Shown here one piece after another: positions 40,588-48,824 of a DNA stretch of 64,000 nucleotides. A program made the position numbers and the translations under genes. The notes under the pieces were generated by a model. The model was given only the letters and a program-made list of their open reading frames with translations. It ran no database searches and was not told the origin of the DNA. How positions within the stretch are numbered: the first letter of the stretch is position 1; each line of letters begins with the position of its first letter. Origin of the DNA: Streptomyces candidus (GTDB lineage Bacteria > Actinomycetota > Actinomycetes > Streptomycetales > Streptomycetaceae); contig NZ_JACHEM010000002.1 in assembly GCF_014207445.1 (NCBI RefSeq), positions 496,001 through 560,000 of the forward strand. The letters are read 5' to 3'.

Positions 40588-41242
40588 TTCGAGTCACCCC
40601 CGCGGTAGTGGTTTGGCCCACCTCGACCGCGACATCGACACCTTCCGGAAGGTAGATGTCCACGCGCGAACCGAAGCGGATCAGGCCGATCCGCTCGCCC
40701 TGCTCGACCTTGGTCCCCTGCGGGATGTAGGGCACGATGCGGCGGGCCACAGCCCCGGCGATCTGCACCATCTCGATGTCGCCGAGCTCGGTGTCGAAGT
40801 GCCAGACAACGCGCTCGTTGTTCTCGCTCTCCTTGTTGAACGCCGGAACGAACCCGCCGGGCACGTGCTCGACGGAGGTCACCGTGCCGGCCAGGGGTGC
40901 GCGGTTGACGTGGACGTTCAGCGGGCTCATGAAGATCGCGACACGTGTACGTCCGTCCTTCCAGGGCATGATGCTCTGGACCACGCCGTCGGCCGGCGAG
41001 ATGACCCGGCCCTCGGCGATCTCGCGCTCGGGGTCGCGGAAGAACCACAGCATCCCCGCCGCGAGAGCGGTGGTGGGGACGGCTGCGGCGGCCCAGCGAC
41101 CCGACTTGCGCGCCTTGGCCATGGTGAGGGCCGCGGTGGCGACGGTCGGCAGGAGCCACGGCGATGCTCCGCGCGCAAGGCGGCCCTTGGGGAGTCCCAG
41201 GGGGGAGCCATCGCGTGGTGCAGAGGTTTGGCTGTGGGGCAT
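40574..41242 (-). CDS. psd: Phosphatidylserine decarboxylase (short type)
   Basis: The 222-residue proenzyme converts phosphatidylserine to phosphatidylethanolamine. It cleaves itself within the FGSR motif between Gly191 and Ser192; the serine becomes the pyruvoyl cofactor. Family text 'FFRDPEREI', 'SPADGVVQSI' and 'FMSPLNVHVNRAP' is intact. Hydrophobic stretches at about 28-66 suggest membrane attachment. A -10 box TAGCAT (41306 to 41301, minus strand) lies upstream. The gene is in the same direction as, and 168 bases below, the ethylmalonyl-CoA genes. Confidence 0.95.
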   Translation of the reverse strand: MPHSQTSAPRDGSPLGLPKGRLARGASPWLLPTVATAALTMAKARKSGRWAAAAVPTTALAAGMLWFFRDPEREIAEGRVISPADGVVQSIMPWKDGRTRVAIFMSPLNVHVNRAPLAGTVTSVEHVPGGFVPAFNKESENNERVVWHFDTELGDIEMVQIAGAVARRIVPYIPQGTKVEQGERIGLIRFGSRVDIYLPEGVDVAVEVGQTTTAGVTRIDRD

Positions 41243-41410
41243 GGAAGACCTTCGTAGCGGATGATGCCGCGCGGTGACGGGGGACGGCGGCTTTCCGGCG
41301 ATGCTATCGGTTGCGGGGTGCAACTGGGCAAGCCGGAAAGCGAGTCAGCGTCCGGAGGACGATGACAGGGTGTGATCTTCTTCGCGTCGAAATCGCCGCA
41401 AATCGAACAT

Positions 41411-42616
41411 TCAGCCCTGGAACCGGTATTCCTCCAGCAGGCGCCGCCCAATGATCATTTTCTGGATCTCGGCGGTACCTTCACCGATCAGCAGCATGGG
41501 AGCCTCGCGGTAGAGGCGCTCGATTTCGTACTCCTTCGAGAAGCCGTAGCCGCCGTGAATGCGGAACGCGTCCTCGACGACCTCCTTGCAGTACTCGGAG
41601 GCCAGGTACTTGGCCATCCCTGCTTCGAGGTCGTTTCGCTCCCCGCTGTCCTTTTTGCGTGCTGCATTTACCATCATCGCATGAGCGGCCTCGACCTTGG
41701 TGGCCATCTCGGCCAGCTTGAACTGGATCGCCTGGTGCTGGGCGATCGGTTTGCCGAAGGTGTGCCGCTGCTGGGCGTACGAGACCCCCAGCTCGAAGGC
41801 ACGCTGCGCGACTCCGCAACCACGGGCGGCGACGTTGACCCGGCCGACCTCTACGCCGTCCATCATTTGGTAAAACCCTCGTCCGGTGGCGCCGCCGAGA
41901 ACGCGATTGGCCGGAATGCGCAGGCCGTCCATGATCAGCTCGGTGGTGTCGACACCCTTGTATCCCATTTTGTCGATTTTGCCGGGAATGGTGAGCCCCG
42001 GGCGGACTTCGCCGAAGCCCGCTTCCTTCTCGACCAGGAACGTCGTCATCGACTTGTGCGGAGCCGTGCCTTCGGGGTGACCCTCGTCACTGCGGCACAG
42101 GACCGCGACGAGCGTGGACGTGCCGCCGTTCGTCAGCCACATCTTCTGGCCGTTGAGCACGTACTCGTCGCCGTCGCGGACGCCCTTGGAGCTGATCGCG
42201 GAGACGTCGGAGCCGAGCGCCGGCTCCGACATCGAGAACGCGCCGCGCACCTCGCCGAGCGCCATCCGCGGCAGGAACGTGTCCTTCTGCTCCTGCGTGC
42301 CGTGCTGCTTGAGCATGTACGCCACGATGAAGTGCGTGTTGATGATGCCGGACACGCTCATCCAGCCGCGGGCGATCTCCTCCACACAGAGCGCGTACGT
42401 GAGAAGCGACTCACCCAGCCCGCCGTACTCCTCGGGGATCATCAGGCCGAAGAGGCCGAGTTCCTTGAGGCCTTCGACGATCTGCGTGGGGTACTCGTCG
42501 CGGTGCTCCAGCTCGGTGGCGACCGGGATGATCTCCTTGTCGACGAAGTTCCGGACGGTGGAGAGGATTTCCTGCTGGATGTCGGTCAGACCTGCGGTCT
42601 GGGCGAGACGGGCCAT
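41411..42616 (-). CDS. mcd: Acyl-CoA dehydrogenase, probable methylsuccinyl-CoA dehydrogenase
   Basis: The 401-residue flavoprotein has the acyl-CoA dehydrogenase fold with 'GAFSMSEPALGSDVSA' and 'WLTNGG' around the FAD site and the C-terminal 'RLYREAPMLLIGEGTAEIQK', where the glutamate region normally supplies the catalytic base. Position last in the ccr-ecm-mcl-mch-mcd run indicates oxidation of (2S)-methylsuccinyl-CoA to mesaconyl-CoA, the pathway step between the mutase and the hydratase. It starts 3 bases after the hydratase stop. Substrate choice is inferred from context. Confidence 0.92.
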   Translation of the reverse strand: MARLAQTAGLTDIQQEILSTVRNFVDKEIIPVATELEHRDEYPTQIVEGLKELGLFGLMIPEEYGGLGESLLTYALCVEEIARGWMSVSGIINTHFIVAYMLKQHGTQEQKDTFLPRMALGEVRGAFSMSEPALGSDVSAISSKGVRDGDEYVLNGQKMWLTNGGTSTLVAVLCRSDEGHPEGTAPHKSMTTFLVEKEAGFGEVRPGLTIPGKIDKMGYKGVDTTELIMDGLRIPANRVLGGATGRGFYQMMDGVEVGRVNVAARGCGVAQRAFELGVSYAQQRHTFGKPIAQHQAIQFKLAEMATKVEAAHAMMVNAARKKDSGERNDLEAGMAKYLASEYCKEVVEDAFRIHGGYGFSKEYEIERLYREAPMLLIGEGTAEIQKMIIGRRLLEEYRFQG

Positions 42617-42619
42617 GGC

Positions 42620-43189
42620 TCACTTCTCCTTGAGCTTCGGTTCGGAAGCCGAGGGGCCACCCCGCAGGGGCGCCGACTGAGAGTGCTGGGGGGAGACGGG
42701 CGGGCGGCCCGGCTGTTCGCCGCCGCGCTCCTTGATGTACGTCTGGGTCGGGACCATCACCTTGCGGCGGAAGACGCACACCACGGTGCCGTCCTGCTTG
42801 TAGCCCTTGGTCTCGACGTAGACGATGCCGCGGTCGTTCTTCGACTTGGAGGGCGTCTTGTCGAGGACGACGGTCTCGCCGTAGATGGTGTCGCCGTGGA
42901 AGGTCGGCGCGACGTGCTTGAGCGACTCGACCTCCAGGTTGGCGATCGCCTTGCCCGAGACGTCCGGCACCGACATGCCCAGCAACAGGGAGTAGATGTA
43001 GTTCCCGACGACGACGTTCTTGCCGAAGTCGGTGGTCTTCTCCGCGTAGTTGGTGTCCATGTGGAGCGGGTGGTGGTTCATGGTGAGCAGGCAGAACAGG
43101 TGGTCGTCGTACTCGGTGACCGTCTTGCCGGGCCAGTGCTTGTAGACCGCGCCGACCTCGAACTCCTCGAAGGTGCGTCCGAACTGCAT
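42620..43189 (-). CDS. mch: MaoC-type mesaconyl-CoA hydratase
   Basis: The 189-residue product is a MaoC-like hot-dog hydratase ('GKTVTEYDDHLFCLLTMNHHPLHMD'), the typical R-specific hydratase layout with Asp and His catalytic residues at about 28-43. In this cluster it should hydrate mesaconyl-CoA to beta-methylmalyl-CoA. It is single-domain, shorter than the double-domain proteobacterial Mch I know. The final 25 or so residues are a low-complexity charged tail. It starts five bases after mcl and ends three bases before mcd. Confidence 0.9.
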   Translation of the reverse strand: MQFGRTFEEFEVGAVYKHWPGKTVTEYDDHLFCLLTMNHHPLHMDTNYAEKTTDFGKNVVVGNYIYSLLLGMSVPDVSGKAIANLEVESLKHVAPTFHGDTIYGETVVLDKTPSKSKNDRGIVYVETKGYKQDGTVVCVFRRKVMVPTQTYIKERGGEQPGRPPVSPQHSQSAPLRGGPSASEPKLKEK

Positions 43190-43194
43190 GGTGA

Positions 43195-44154
43195 TCAGGC
43201 CTCCGGGGCTTCGAACTTCGAGGTGCGCTTCAGGCCGGCGGCCCGGCCCTTGCCCGAGACCACGAGCGCCATCTTGCGGCTGGCCTCGTCGATCATCTCG
43301 TCGCCGAGCATCGCGGAGCCCTTCTTGCCGCCGGCCTCCGAGGTGTAGTACTCGTACGCGTCCAGGATCAGTTCGGCGTGGTCGAAGTCCTCCTGGGACG
43401 GCGAGAAGATCTCGTTCGACGCCTCGACCTGCCCCGGGTGCAGCACCCACTTGCCGTCGAAGCCGAGCGCCGCCGCTCGCTTGGCGACCTCGCGGTAGCC
43501 GTCCACGTTGCGGATCTGCAGGTAGGGGCCGTCGATCGCCTGGAGGTCGTTGGCGCGGGCCGCCATCAGGATCTTCATCAGGATGTAGTGGTACGCGTCG
43601 GCGCCGTAGCCGGGCGGCTGCTCACCGACGACCAGGGTCTTCATGTTGATCGACGCCATGAAGTCCGCCGGACCGAAGATGATCGCCTCGGTACGCGGGG
43701 AGGCCTCGGCGATCGCGTTCACGTTGTTGAGGCCGCGCGCGTTCTCGATCTGCGCCTCGATGCCGATCCGGCCGACCTCGAAGCCCATCGTCTTCTCGAT
43801 CTGGGTGAGGAGGAGGTCGAGCGCGACGATCTGCTGGGCGTCCTGCACCTTCGGCAGCATGATGCAGTCGAGGTTCGGGCCGGCGCCCTCGACGACGGTG
43901 ACGACGTCGCGGTACGTCCACTCGGTCGTCCAGTCGTTGACCCGGACCACGCGCGTCTTGTCGGTCCAGTCGCCCTCGTTGAGGAACTTCACGATGGTGT
44001 GCCGCGCCTCCGGCTTGGCGAGCGGCGCGCAGGCGTCCTCCAGGTCGAGGAAGACCTGGTCGGCGGGCAGGCCCTGGGCCTTCTCCAGGAAGCGGGGGTT
44101 CGACCCGGGGACCGCGAGACAGGAGCGGCGGGGGCGAAGGCGGTTGACGGTCAT
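43195..44154 (-). CDS. mcl: CitE-like beta-methylmalyl-CoA/malyl-CoA lyase
   Basis: The 319-residue TIM-barrel enzyme of the HpcH/HpaI/CitE family has 'RSCLAVPGSNPRFLEKA', 'VFLDLEDACAP' (metal-binding Glu/Asp), 'IGIEAQIENARGLNN' and 'FGPADFMASI'. It cleaves beta-methylmalyl-CoA to glyoxylate and propionyl-CoA in the ethylmalonyl-CoA pathway. Its ATG overlaps the mutase stop (ATGA), so expression is coupled. Confidence 0.93.
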   Translation of the reverse strand: MTVNRLRPRRSCLAVPGSNPRFLEKAQGLPADQVFLDLEDACAPLAKPEARHTIVKFLNEGDWTDKTRVVRVNDWTTEWTYRDVVTVVEGAGPNLDCIMLPKVQDAQQIVALDLLLTQIEKTMGFEVGRIGIEAQIENARGLNNVNAIAEASPRTEAIIFGPADFMASINMKTLVVGEQPPGYGADAYHYILMKILMAARANDLQAIDGPYLQIRNVDGYREVAKRAAALGFDGKWVLHPGQVEASNEIFSPSQEDFDHAELILDAYEYYTSEAGGKKGSAMLGDEMIDEASRKMALVVSGKGRAAGLKRTSKFEAPEA

Positions 44155-46163
44155 GCGGGGACCTCCAGAGGGTCGAGCTTGTTCGCTTTCCGGATCTCGT
44201 CGACGATACGGCCGATGATCTCCGTGATGCCGAAGTCCTTCGGGGTGAAGACGGCGGCGACGCCCGCCCGCTTCAGCTCGGCGGCGTCGGCGTTCGGGAT
44301 GATCCCGCCGACGATGACGGGGATGTCCGGTGCCCCGGCCTCCCGCAGACGCAGCAGGACGTCGGGTACCAGTTCGGCGTGCGACCCGGAGAGGATCGAC
44401 AGGCCGACGCAGTGCACGTCCTCGGCCAGCGCCGCGTCCACGATCTGCTCGGGCGTGAGCCGGATCCCCTGGTAGACCACCTCGAAGCCGGCGTCGCGCG
44501 CGCGGACGGCGATCTGCTCGGCGCCGTTGGAGTGCCCGTCCAGGCCGGGCTTGCCCACCAGCAGGCGCAGCCGTCCGGCTCCGACGTCCTCGGCCGTACG
44601 CCGCACCTTCTCGCGTACCAGGGCCAGCGGCGTCCCGGGCTCGGCGGTGACCGCCACCGGTGCACTGCTGACCCCCGTCGGCGCGCGGAACTCGCCGAAC
44701 ACGTCCCGCAGCGCCCAGGACCACTCGCCGGTGGTGACGCCCGCGCGGGCGCACTCCACCGTCGCCTCGAACAGGTTGCCCGTGCCGGCCGCGGTGGCCT
44801 TGAGGGCGGCCAGTGACTCCTGCGCCCGGGCCTCGTCGCGGTTGTCGCGCCATTCGTGGAGCTTGGCGACGACGCGGGCCTCGTTCGCCGGGTCGACCGT
44901 CATGATCGCGGCGTCGAGATCGGCGGTGAGCGGGTTCGGCTCGGTCGTCTCGTACACGTTGACGCCGACGATCTTCTCGTCGCCGCTCTCGATGCGGGCC
45001 CGCCGTTCGGCGTGCGAGGAGACGAGCTGCGACTTGAGGTAGCCGGACTCGACGGCGGCCATCGCGCCGCCCATCTCCTCGATGCGGCCCATCTCGGCGA
45101 GGGACTCCTCGACGAGTTCTTCCACCTTGGCCTCGACGACGTGCGAGCCCGCGAAGATGTCCTCGTACTCCAGCAGGTCGCTCTCGTGCGCCAGGACCTG
45201 CTGGATGCGCAGGGACCACTGCTGGTCCCAGGGCCGGGGGAGGCCCAGTGCCTCGTTCCAGGCCGGGAGCTGGACGGCGCGGGCGCGGGCGTCCTTGGAG
45301 AGGGTGACGGCCAGCATTTCCAGGACGATGCGCTGGACGTTGTTCTCCGGCTGTGCCTCGGTCAGCCCCAGGGAGTTGACCTGGACCCCGTAGCGGAAGC
45401 GGCGCTGCTTGGGGTTCTCGATGCCGTACCGCTCGCGCGTGACCTTCTCCCAGATGCGGCCGAAGGCGCGCATCTTGCACATCTCCTCGATGAAGCGGAC
45501 GCCCGCGTTCACGAAGAAGGAGATGCGGGCGACGACCTCGCCCTTGCGCTCCTCGGGGACCTGGCCGGAGGCGAACACCGCGTCCAGGACGGCGATCGCC
45601 GTGGACATCGCGTAACTGATCTCCTGGACCGGGGTGGCTCCCGCCTCCTGGAGGTGGTAGCTGCAGATGTTGATCGGGTTCCACTTGGGAATGCGGTTGA
45701 CCGTGTACGTGATCATGTCGGTGGTCAGCCGCAGGGAGGGGCCGGGCGGGAAGACGTGCGTCCCGCGCGACAGGTACTCCTTGACGATGTCGTTCTGCGT
45801 CGTCCCCTGGAGCTTCGTCGGGTCGGCACCCTGCTCCTCGGCGACCACCTGGTAGAGGGCCAGCAGCCACATGGCGGTGGCGTTGATGGTCATCGAGGTG
45901 TTCATCTGCTCCAGCGGGATGTCCTGGAACAGCCGCCGCATGTCGCCGAGGTGGGACACCGGGACCCCGACCCGGCCGACCTCGCCGCGGGCGAGGACGT
46001 GGTCGGGGTCGTAGCCGGTCTGGGTGGGCAGGTCGAAGGCCACCGAGAGGCCGGTCTGCCCCTTGGCGAGGTTGCGCCGGTACAGCTCGTTGGACGCCTC
46101 GGCGGTCGAGTGACCGGCGTAGGTCCGCATGAGCCAGGGGCGGTCCTTCTTGCGCTCAGTCAT
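44151..46163 (-). CDS. ecm: Ethylmalonyl-CoA mutase, B12-dependent
   Basis: The 670-residue product combines a methylmalonyl-CoA-mutase-type TIM barrel (about 1-510) with a C-terminal B12-binding domain (about 545-665) carrying GLDGHSNGAEQ, the DxHxxG cobalamin-ligand motif. The opening 'RPWLMRTYAGHSTAEASNELYRRNLAKGQTGLSVAFDLPTQ' matches the MeaA/Ecm branch, which rearranges (2R)-ethylmalonyl-CoA to methylsuccinyl-CoA. It lies 5 bases after ccr and overlaps mcl. MeaA has older names tied to methylotrophy. Confidence 0.95.
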   Translation of the reverse strand: MTERKKDRPWLMRTYAGHSTAEASNELYRRNLAKGQTGLSVAFDLPTQTGYDPDHVLARGEVGRVGVPVSHLGDMRRLFQDIPLEQMNTSMTINATAMWLLALYQVVAEEQGADPTKLQGTTQNDIVKEYLSRGTHVFPPGPSLRLTTDMITYTVNRIPKWNPINICSYHLQEAGATPVQEISYAMSTAIAVLDAVFASGQVPEERKGEVVARISFFVNAGVRFIEEMCKMRAFGRIWEKVTRERYGIENPKQRRFRYGVQVNSLGLTEAQPENNVQRIVLEMLAVTLSKDARARAVQLPAWNEALGLPRPWDQQWSLRIQQVLAHESDLLEYEDIFAGSHVVEAKVEELVEESLAEMGRIEEMGGAMAAVESGYLKSQLVSSHAERRARIESGDEKIVGVNVYETTEPNPLTADLDAAIMTVDPANEARVVAKLHEWRDNRDEARAQESLAALKATAAGTGNLFEATVECARAGVTTGEWSWALRDVFGEFRAPTGVSSAPVAVTAEPGTPLALVREKVRRTAEDVGAGRLRLLVGKPGLDGHSNGAEQIAVRARDAGFEVVYQGIRLTPEQIVDAALAEDVHCVGLSILSGSHAELVPDVLLRLREAGAPDIPVIVGGIIPNADAAELKRAGVAAVFTPKDFGITEIIGRIVDEIRKANKLDPLEVPA

Positions 46164-46168
46164 CTGAC

Positions 46169-47506
46169 TCAGACATTCCGGAAGCGGTTGATGGCGTCGA
46201 GGTGCTTCTCGCGCATCTCGTGGTTGCGGACGCCGAGTCCCTCGCGCGGGGCGAGCGCGAGCACGCCGACCTTGCCCTGGTGCAGGTTGCGGTGGACGTC
46301 GTACGCGGCCTGGCCGGTGTCCTCCAGGGAGTACACCTTGGACAGCGTCGGGTGGATCTTGCCCTTGGCGATCAGGCGGTTGGCCTCCCACGCCTCGCGG
46401 TAGTTCGCGAAGTGCGAGCCGATGATCCTCTTCAGCGACATCCACAGGTAGCGGTTGTCGTACTCGTGGTTGTAGCCGGACGTCGAGGCACAGGTGACGA
46501 TGGTGCCGCCCTTGCGGGTGACGTACACGCTCGCGCCGAACGTCTCGCGGCCCGGGTGCTCGAAGACGATGTCGACGTCCTCGCCGCCGGTGAGCTCCCG
46601 AATGCGCTTGCCGAAGCGCTTCCACTCACGCGGGTCCTGCTCGTGCTCGTTCTTCCAGAACTTGTAGTCCTCGGCGTTGCGGTCGATGATCGCGTCCGCG
46701 CCCATCGCCCGGCAGATGTCCGCCTTCTGATCGCTGGAGACCACGCAGATCGGGTTCGCGCCACCGGCGAGGGCGAACTGCGTGGCGTAGGAACCGAGTC
46801 CGCCGCTCGCGCCCCAGATGAGGACGTTGTCGCCCTGCTTCATGCCGGCGCCGTTGCGCGAGACCAGCTGGCGGTACGCGGTGGAGTTGACCAGCCCGGG
46901 GGAGGCGGCCTCCTCCCAGCTGAGGTGGTCGGGCTTCGGCATGAGCTGGTTGGACTTCACCAGGGCGATCTCGGCGAGGCCGCCGAAGTTCGTCTCGAAG
47001 CCCCAGATGCGCTGCTCCGGGTCGAGCATGGTGTCGTTGTGGCCGTCGGAGCTCTCCAGCTCGACGGACAGGCAGTGCGCGACGACCTCGTCACCGGGGT
47101 TCCACGCGTTCACACCGGGGCCCGTACGCAGCACGACGCCCGCCAGATCGGAACCGATGATGTGGTACGGCAGGTCGTGACGCTTCGTCAACTCACTGAG
47201 GCGGCCGTACCGTTCGAGGAAGCTGAAGGTCGAGACCGGCTCGAAGATCGAGGTCCAGACCGAGTTGTAGTTGACCGAACTGGCCATGACCGCCACCAGG
47301 GCCTCGCCCGGCCCGAGTTCCGGCACCGGCACGTCGTCCAGGTGGATCGACTTGCGCGGGTCCTTCTCACGGGTGGTGAGCCCGTCGAACATCTCCGTCT
47401 CGTCCTTGTGCACGGTGATCGCGCGGTACGACTCGGGAACGGCGAGAGCGGCGAAGTCGGCGGCAGTCGCTTCCTGCGACTGGATCGCGTCCAGGATTTC
47501 CTTCAC
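46169..47506 (-). CDS. ccr: Crotonyl-CoA carboxylase/reductase
   Basis: The 445-residue medium-chain dehydrogenase/reductase converts crotonyl-CoA, CO2 and NADPH to ethylmalonyl-CoA, the key step of the pathway and a source of the ethylmalonyl extender for polyketides. The NADPH motif is GASGGLGSYATQFALAGG at about 235-252. The extended N-terminus (KEILDAIQSQE) and the inserted 'FWKNEHEQDPREWKRFGKRIRELTGGEDVDIVFEHPGRETF' segment are characteristic of Ccr. GTG at 47506 is preceded by GGAGG six bases upstream. It is first in a five-gene operon with gaps of at most five bases. Confidence 0.97.
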   Translation of the reverse strand: MKEILDAIQSQEATAADFAALAVPESYRAITVHKDETEMFDGLTTREKDPRKSIHLDDVPVPELGPGEALVAVMASSVNYNSVWTSIFEPVSTFSFLERYGRLSELTKRHDLPYHIIGSDLAGVVLRTGPGVNAWNPGDEVVAHCLSVELESSDGHNDTMLDPEQRIWGFETNFGGLAEIALVKSNQLMPKPDHLSWEEAASPGLVNSTAYRQLVSRNGAGMKQGDNVLIWGASGGLGSYATQFALAGGANPICVVSSDQKADICRAMGADAIIDRNAEDYKFWKNEHEQDPREWKRFGKRIRELTGGEDVDIVFEHPGRETFGASVYVTRKGGTIVTCASTSGYNHEYDNRYLWMSLKRIIGSHFANYREAWEANRLIAKGKIHPTLSKVYSLEDTGQAAYDVHRNLHQGKVGVLALAPREGLGVRNHEMREKHLDAINRFRNV

Positions 47507-47652
47507 GGGAGGCCTCCGGCGGAGCTCGGTCTTGAGGGGAGTGAGGGTGTGGAGCGTGAGGTGGAGGTGTGCCGTCGGTTCGGCGGTGATGCGGGTGGTG
47601 CGGCGGCGCGGGGTGGTGCGCGAGAGGTGCCTGTGACGCAGGCGTCCGGGCG

Positions 47653-47671
47653 CGCACACCAGTGGTGTGCG
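47653..47671 (-). promoter_or_regulatory. 19-bp palindrome in the ccr leader
   Basis: CGCACACCA-G-TGGTGTGCG has 9-base perfect arms around one base. It lies between the predicted ccr transcription start and the GTG, about 147 bases upstream of the gene. It could be an RNA hairpin or a repressor site. Confidence 0.5.
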
Positions 47672-47723
47672 GGGACAGCCGGCGTACGAAAGGACTCTGC
47701 ACGCCGGCCGCCCGGACGACTTC

Positions 47724-47765
47724 AACGTATGGCACCCCGTGACAAGTGACAAGGCACTGAGTGCC
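47724..47765 (-). promoter_or_regulatory. ccr promoter with abutting palindromic operator
   Basis: On the minus strand TTGTCA (47752 to 47747) and TACGTT (47729 to 47724) are separated by exactly 17 bases, a good housekeeping-sigma promoter. The perfect palindrome GGCACT-G-AGTGCC (47753-47765) touches the -35 box. The TetR gene upstream is the obvious candidate for binding. The predicted leader is about 210 bases. Confidence 0.65.
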
Positions 47766-47865
47766 AACAATTTCCTACAGAGATGCTCTCACCCCTTCCT
47801 GACCTGCGCATATGAGCGATGATCGATCGGTGCCTGTCCGATCGGGCCCGTATTGCCATACGGAA

Positions 47866-47895
47866 AAGGCCGCCCCCGGGGTCGGGGACGGCCTT
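47866..47895 (-). terminator. Terminator of the TetR gene
   Basis: AAGGCCG (47866-47872) and CGGCCTT (47889-47895) flank an inner CCCC/GGGG pairing. On the minus strand the stem is followed by TTTT, so this resembles a classical intrinsic terminator. It starts 16 bases past the tetR stop. Confidence 0.8.
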
Positions 47896-47911
47896 CAGCG
47901 TGGCGTGCGTC

Positions 47912-48727
47912 TCAGCGCTGCTTCAGCGCCTCTTCGATGGTGCGCATGACCTCGTCCAGCGGGGCGTCGGTGCGGGCCACCGCGACCAGCACCTCGCCGT
48001 TCGTGTGCACCGTCGTCTCCGCGGCGGCGCCGGGCTCCGGCCTCGTGCTGCGGCCCGCGCCGATCCCCGAGCCGAAGGTGTCGCGGACGATGGCGAACGC
48101 GTGGTCGAGCTGGGTCTCCACGTCGCCCTGGCCGCCGGCCCGCAGCCAGCGGCGCAGGACGTGGTTGTGCGCGGTCACGACCGCCGACGCGGCGACCTCC
48201 GCGAGCAACGGGTCGTCGTTGCCGGGCTGGTGGTCGTGCTCGTCGAAGTGGCCCAGCAGGTAGCGGGTGAAGAGGCGCTCGTAGCGGGCCACCGAGGCGA
48301 TCTCCGCCTCTCGCAGGGTGGGCACCTCGCGCGTCAGCTTGTAGCGGGCCACCGAAACGGCCGGAGCCGCCGCGTACATCCGCATGACTTCCTTGATGCC
48401 GCGGCACACGGTGTCCAGCGGGTGCTCGTGCGGGGGAGCGGCCTGCAGGACCGCCTCCGCCCGGACCAGGGTGTCGTCGTGGTCCGGGAAGATCGCCTCC
48501 TCCTTCGAACGGAAGTGGCGGAAGAAGGTCCGGCGGGCGACCCCGCCGGCCGCGGCGATCTCGTCGACCGTGGTCGCCTCGTACCCCTTCGTCGCGAAGA
48601 GCTCCATCGCGGCGGCCGACAGTTCACGGCGCATCTTGAGTCGCTGGGCCGCCGCGCGGGTGCCCGCGGCACTTTCCGGGGCGTCGGGCGCAGAGGTCGT
48701 ACGAGAAGTCCTGGGGGCCTGGGGCAT
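47912..48727 (-). CDS. TetR-family regulator beside the ethylmalonyl-CoA genes
   Basis: The 271-residue protein has a TetR helix-turn-helix at about 50-80 ('TVDEIAAAGGVARRTFFRHFRSKEEAI') and a ligand domain without further landmarks. The ATG at 48727 is preceded by TACGTT six bases upstream, so it appears leaderless. It lies between the 3-hydroxyacyl-CoA dehydrogenase and ccr on the same strand, and the palindrome touching the ccr -35 box may be its target. An acyl-CoA ligand is likely for such context but unproven. Confidence 0.9.
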   Translation of the reverse strand: MPQAPRTSRTTSAPDAPESAAGTRAAAQRLKMRRELSAAAMELFATKGYEATTVDEIAAAGGVARRTFFRHFRSKEEAIFPDHDDTLVRAEAVLQAAPPHEHPLDTVCRGIKEVMRMYAAAPAVSVARYKLTREVPTLREAEIASVARYERLFTRYLLGHFDEHDHQPGNDDPLLAEVAASAVVTAHNHVLRRWLRAGGQGDVETQLDHAFAIVRDTFGSGIGAGRSTRPEPGAAAETTVHTNGEVLVAVARTDAPLDEVMRTIEEALKQR

Positions 48728-48824
48728 GCCCTGAACGTAACCCATCCGCGCAGGGGGCCGCGCCTGCGGGGGCGGGCTGCCGGCTCCTGCCAGCAGTCCG
48801 CCCCAGCCAGGCCCGCCCGCCTGC

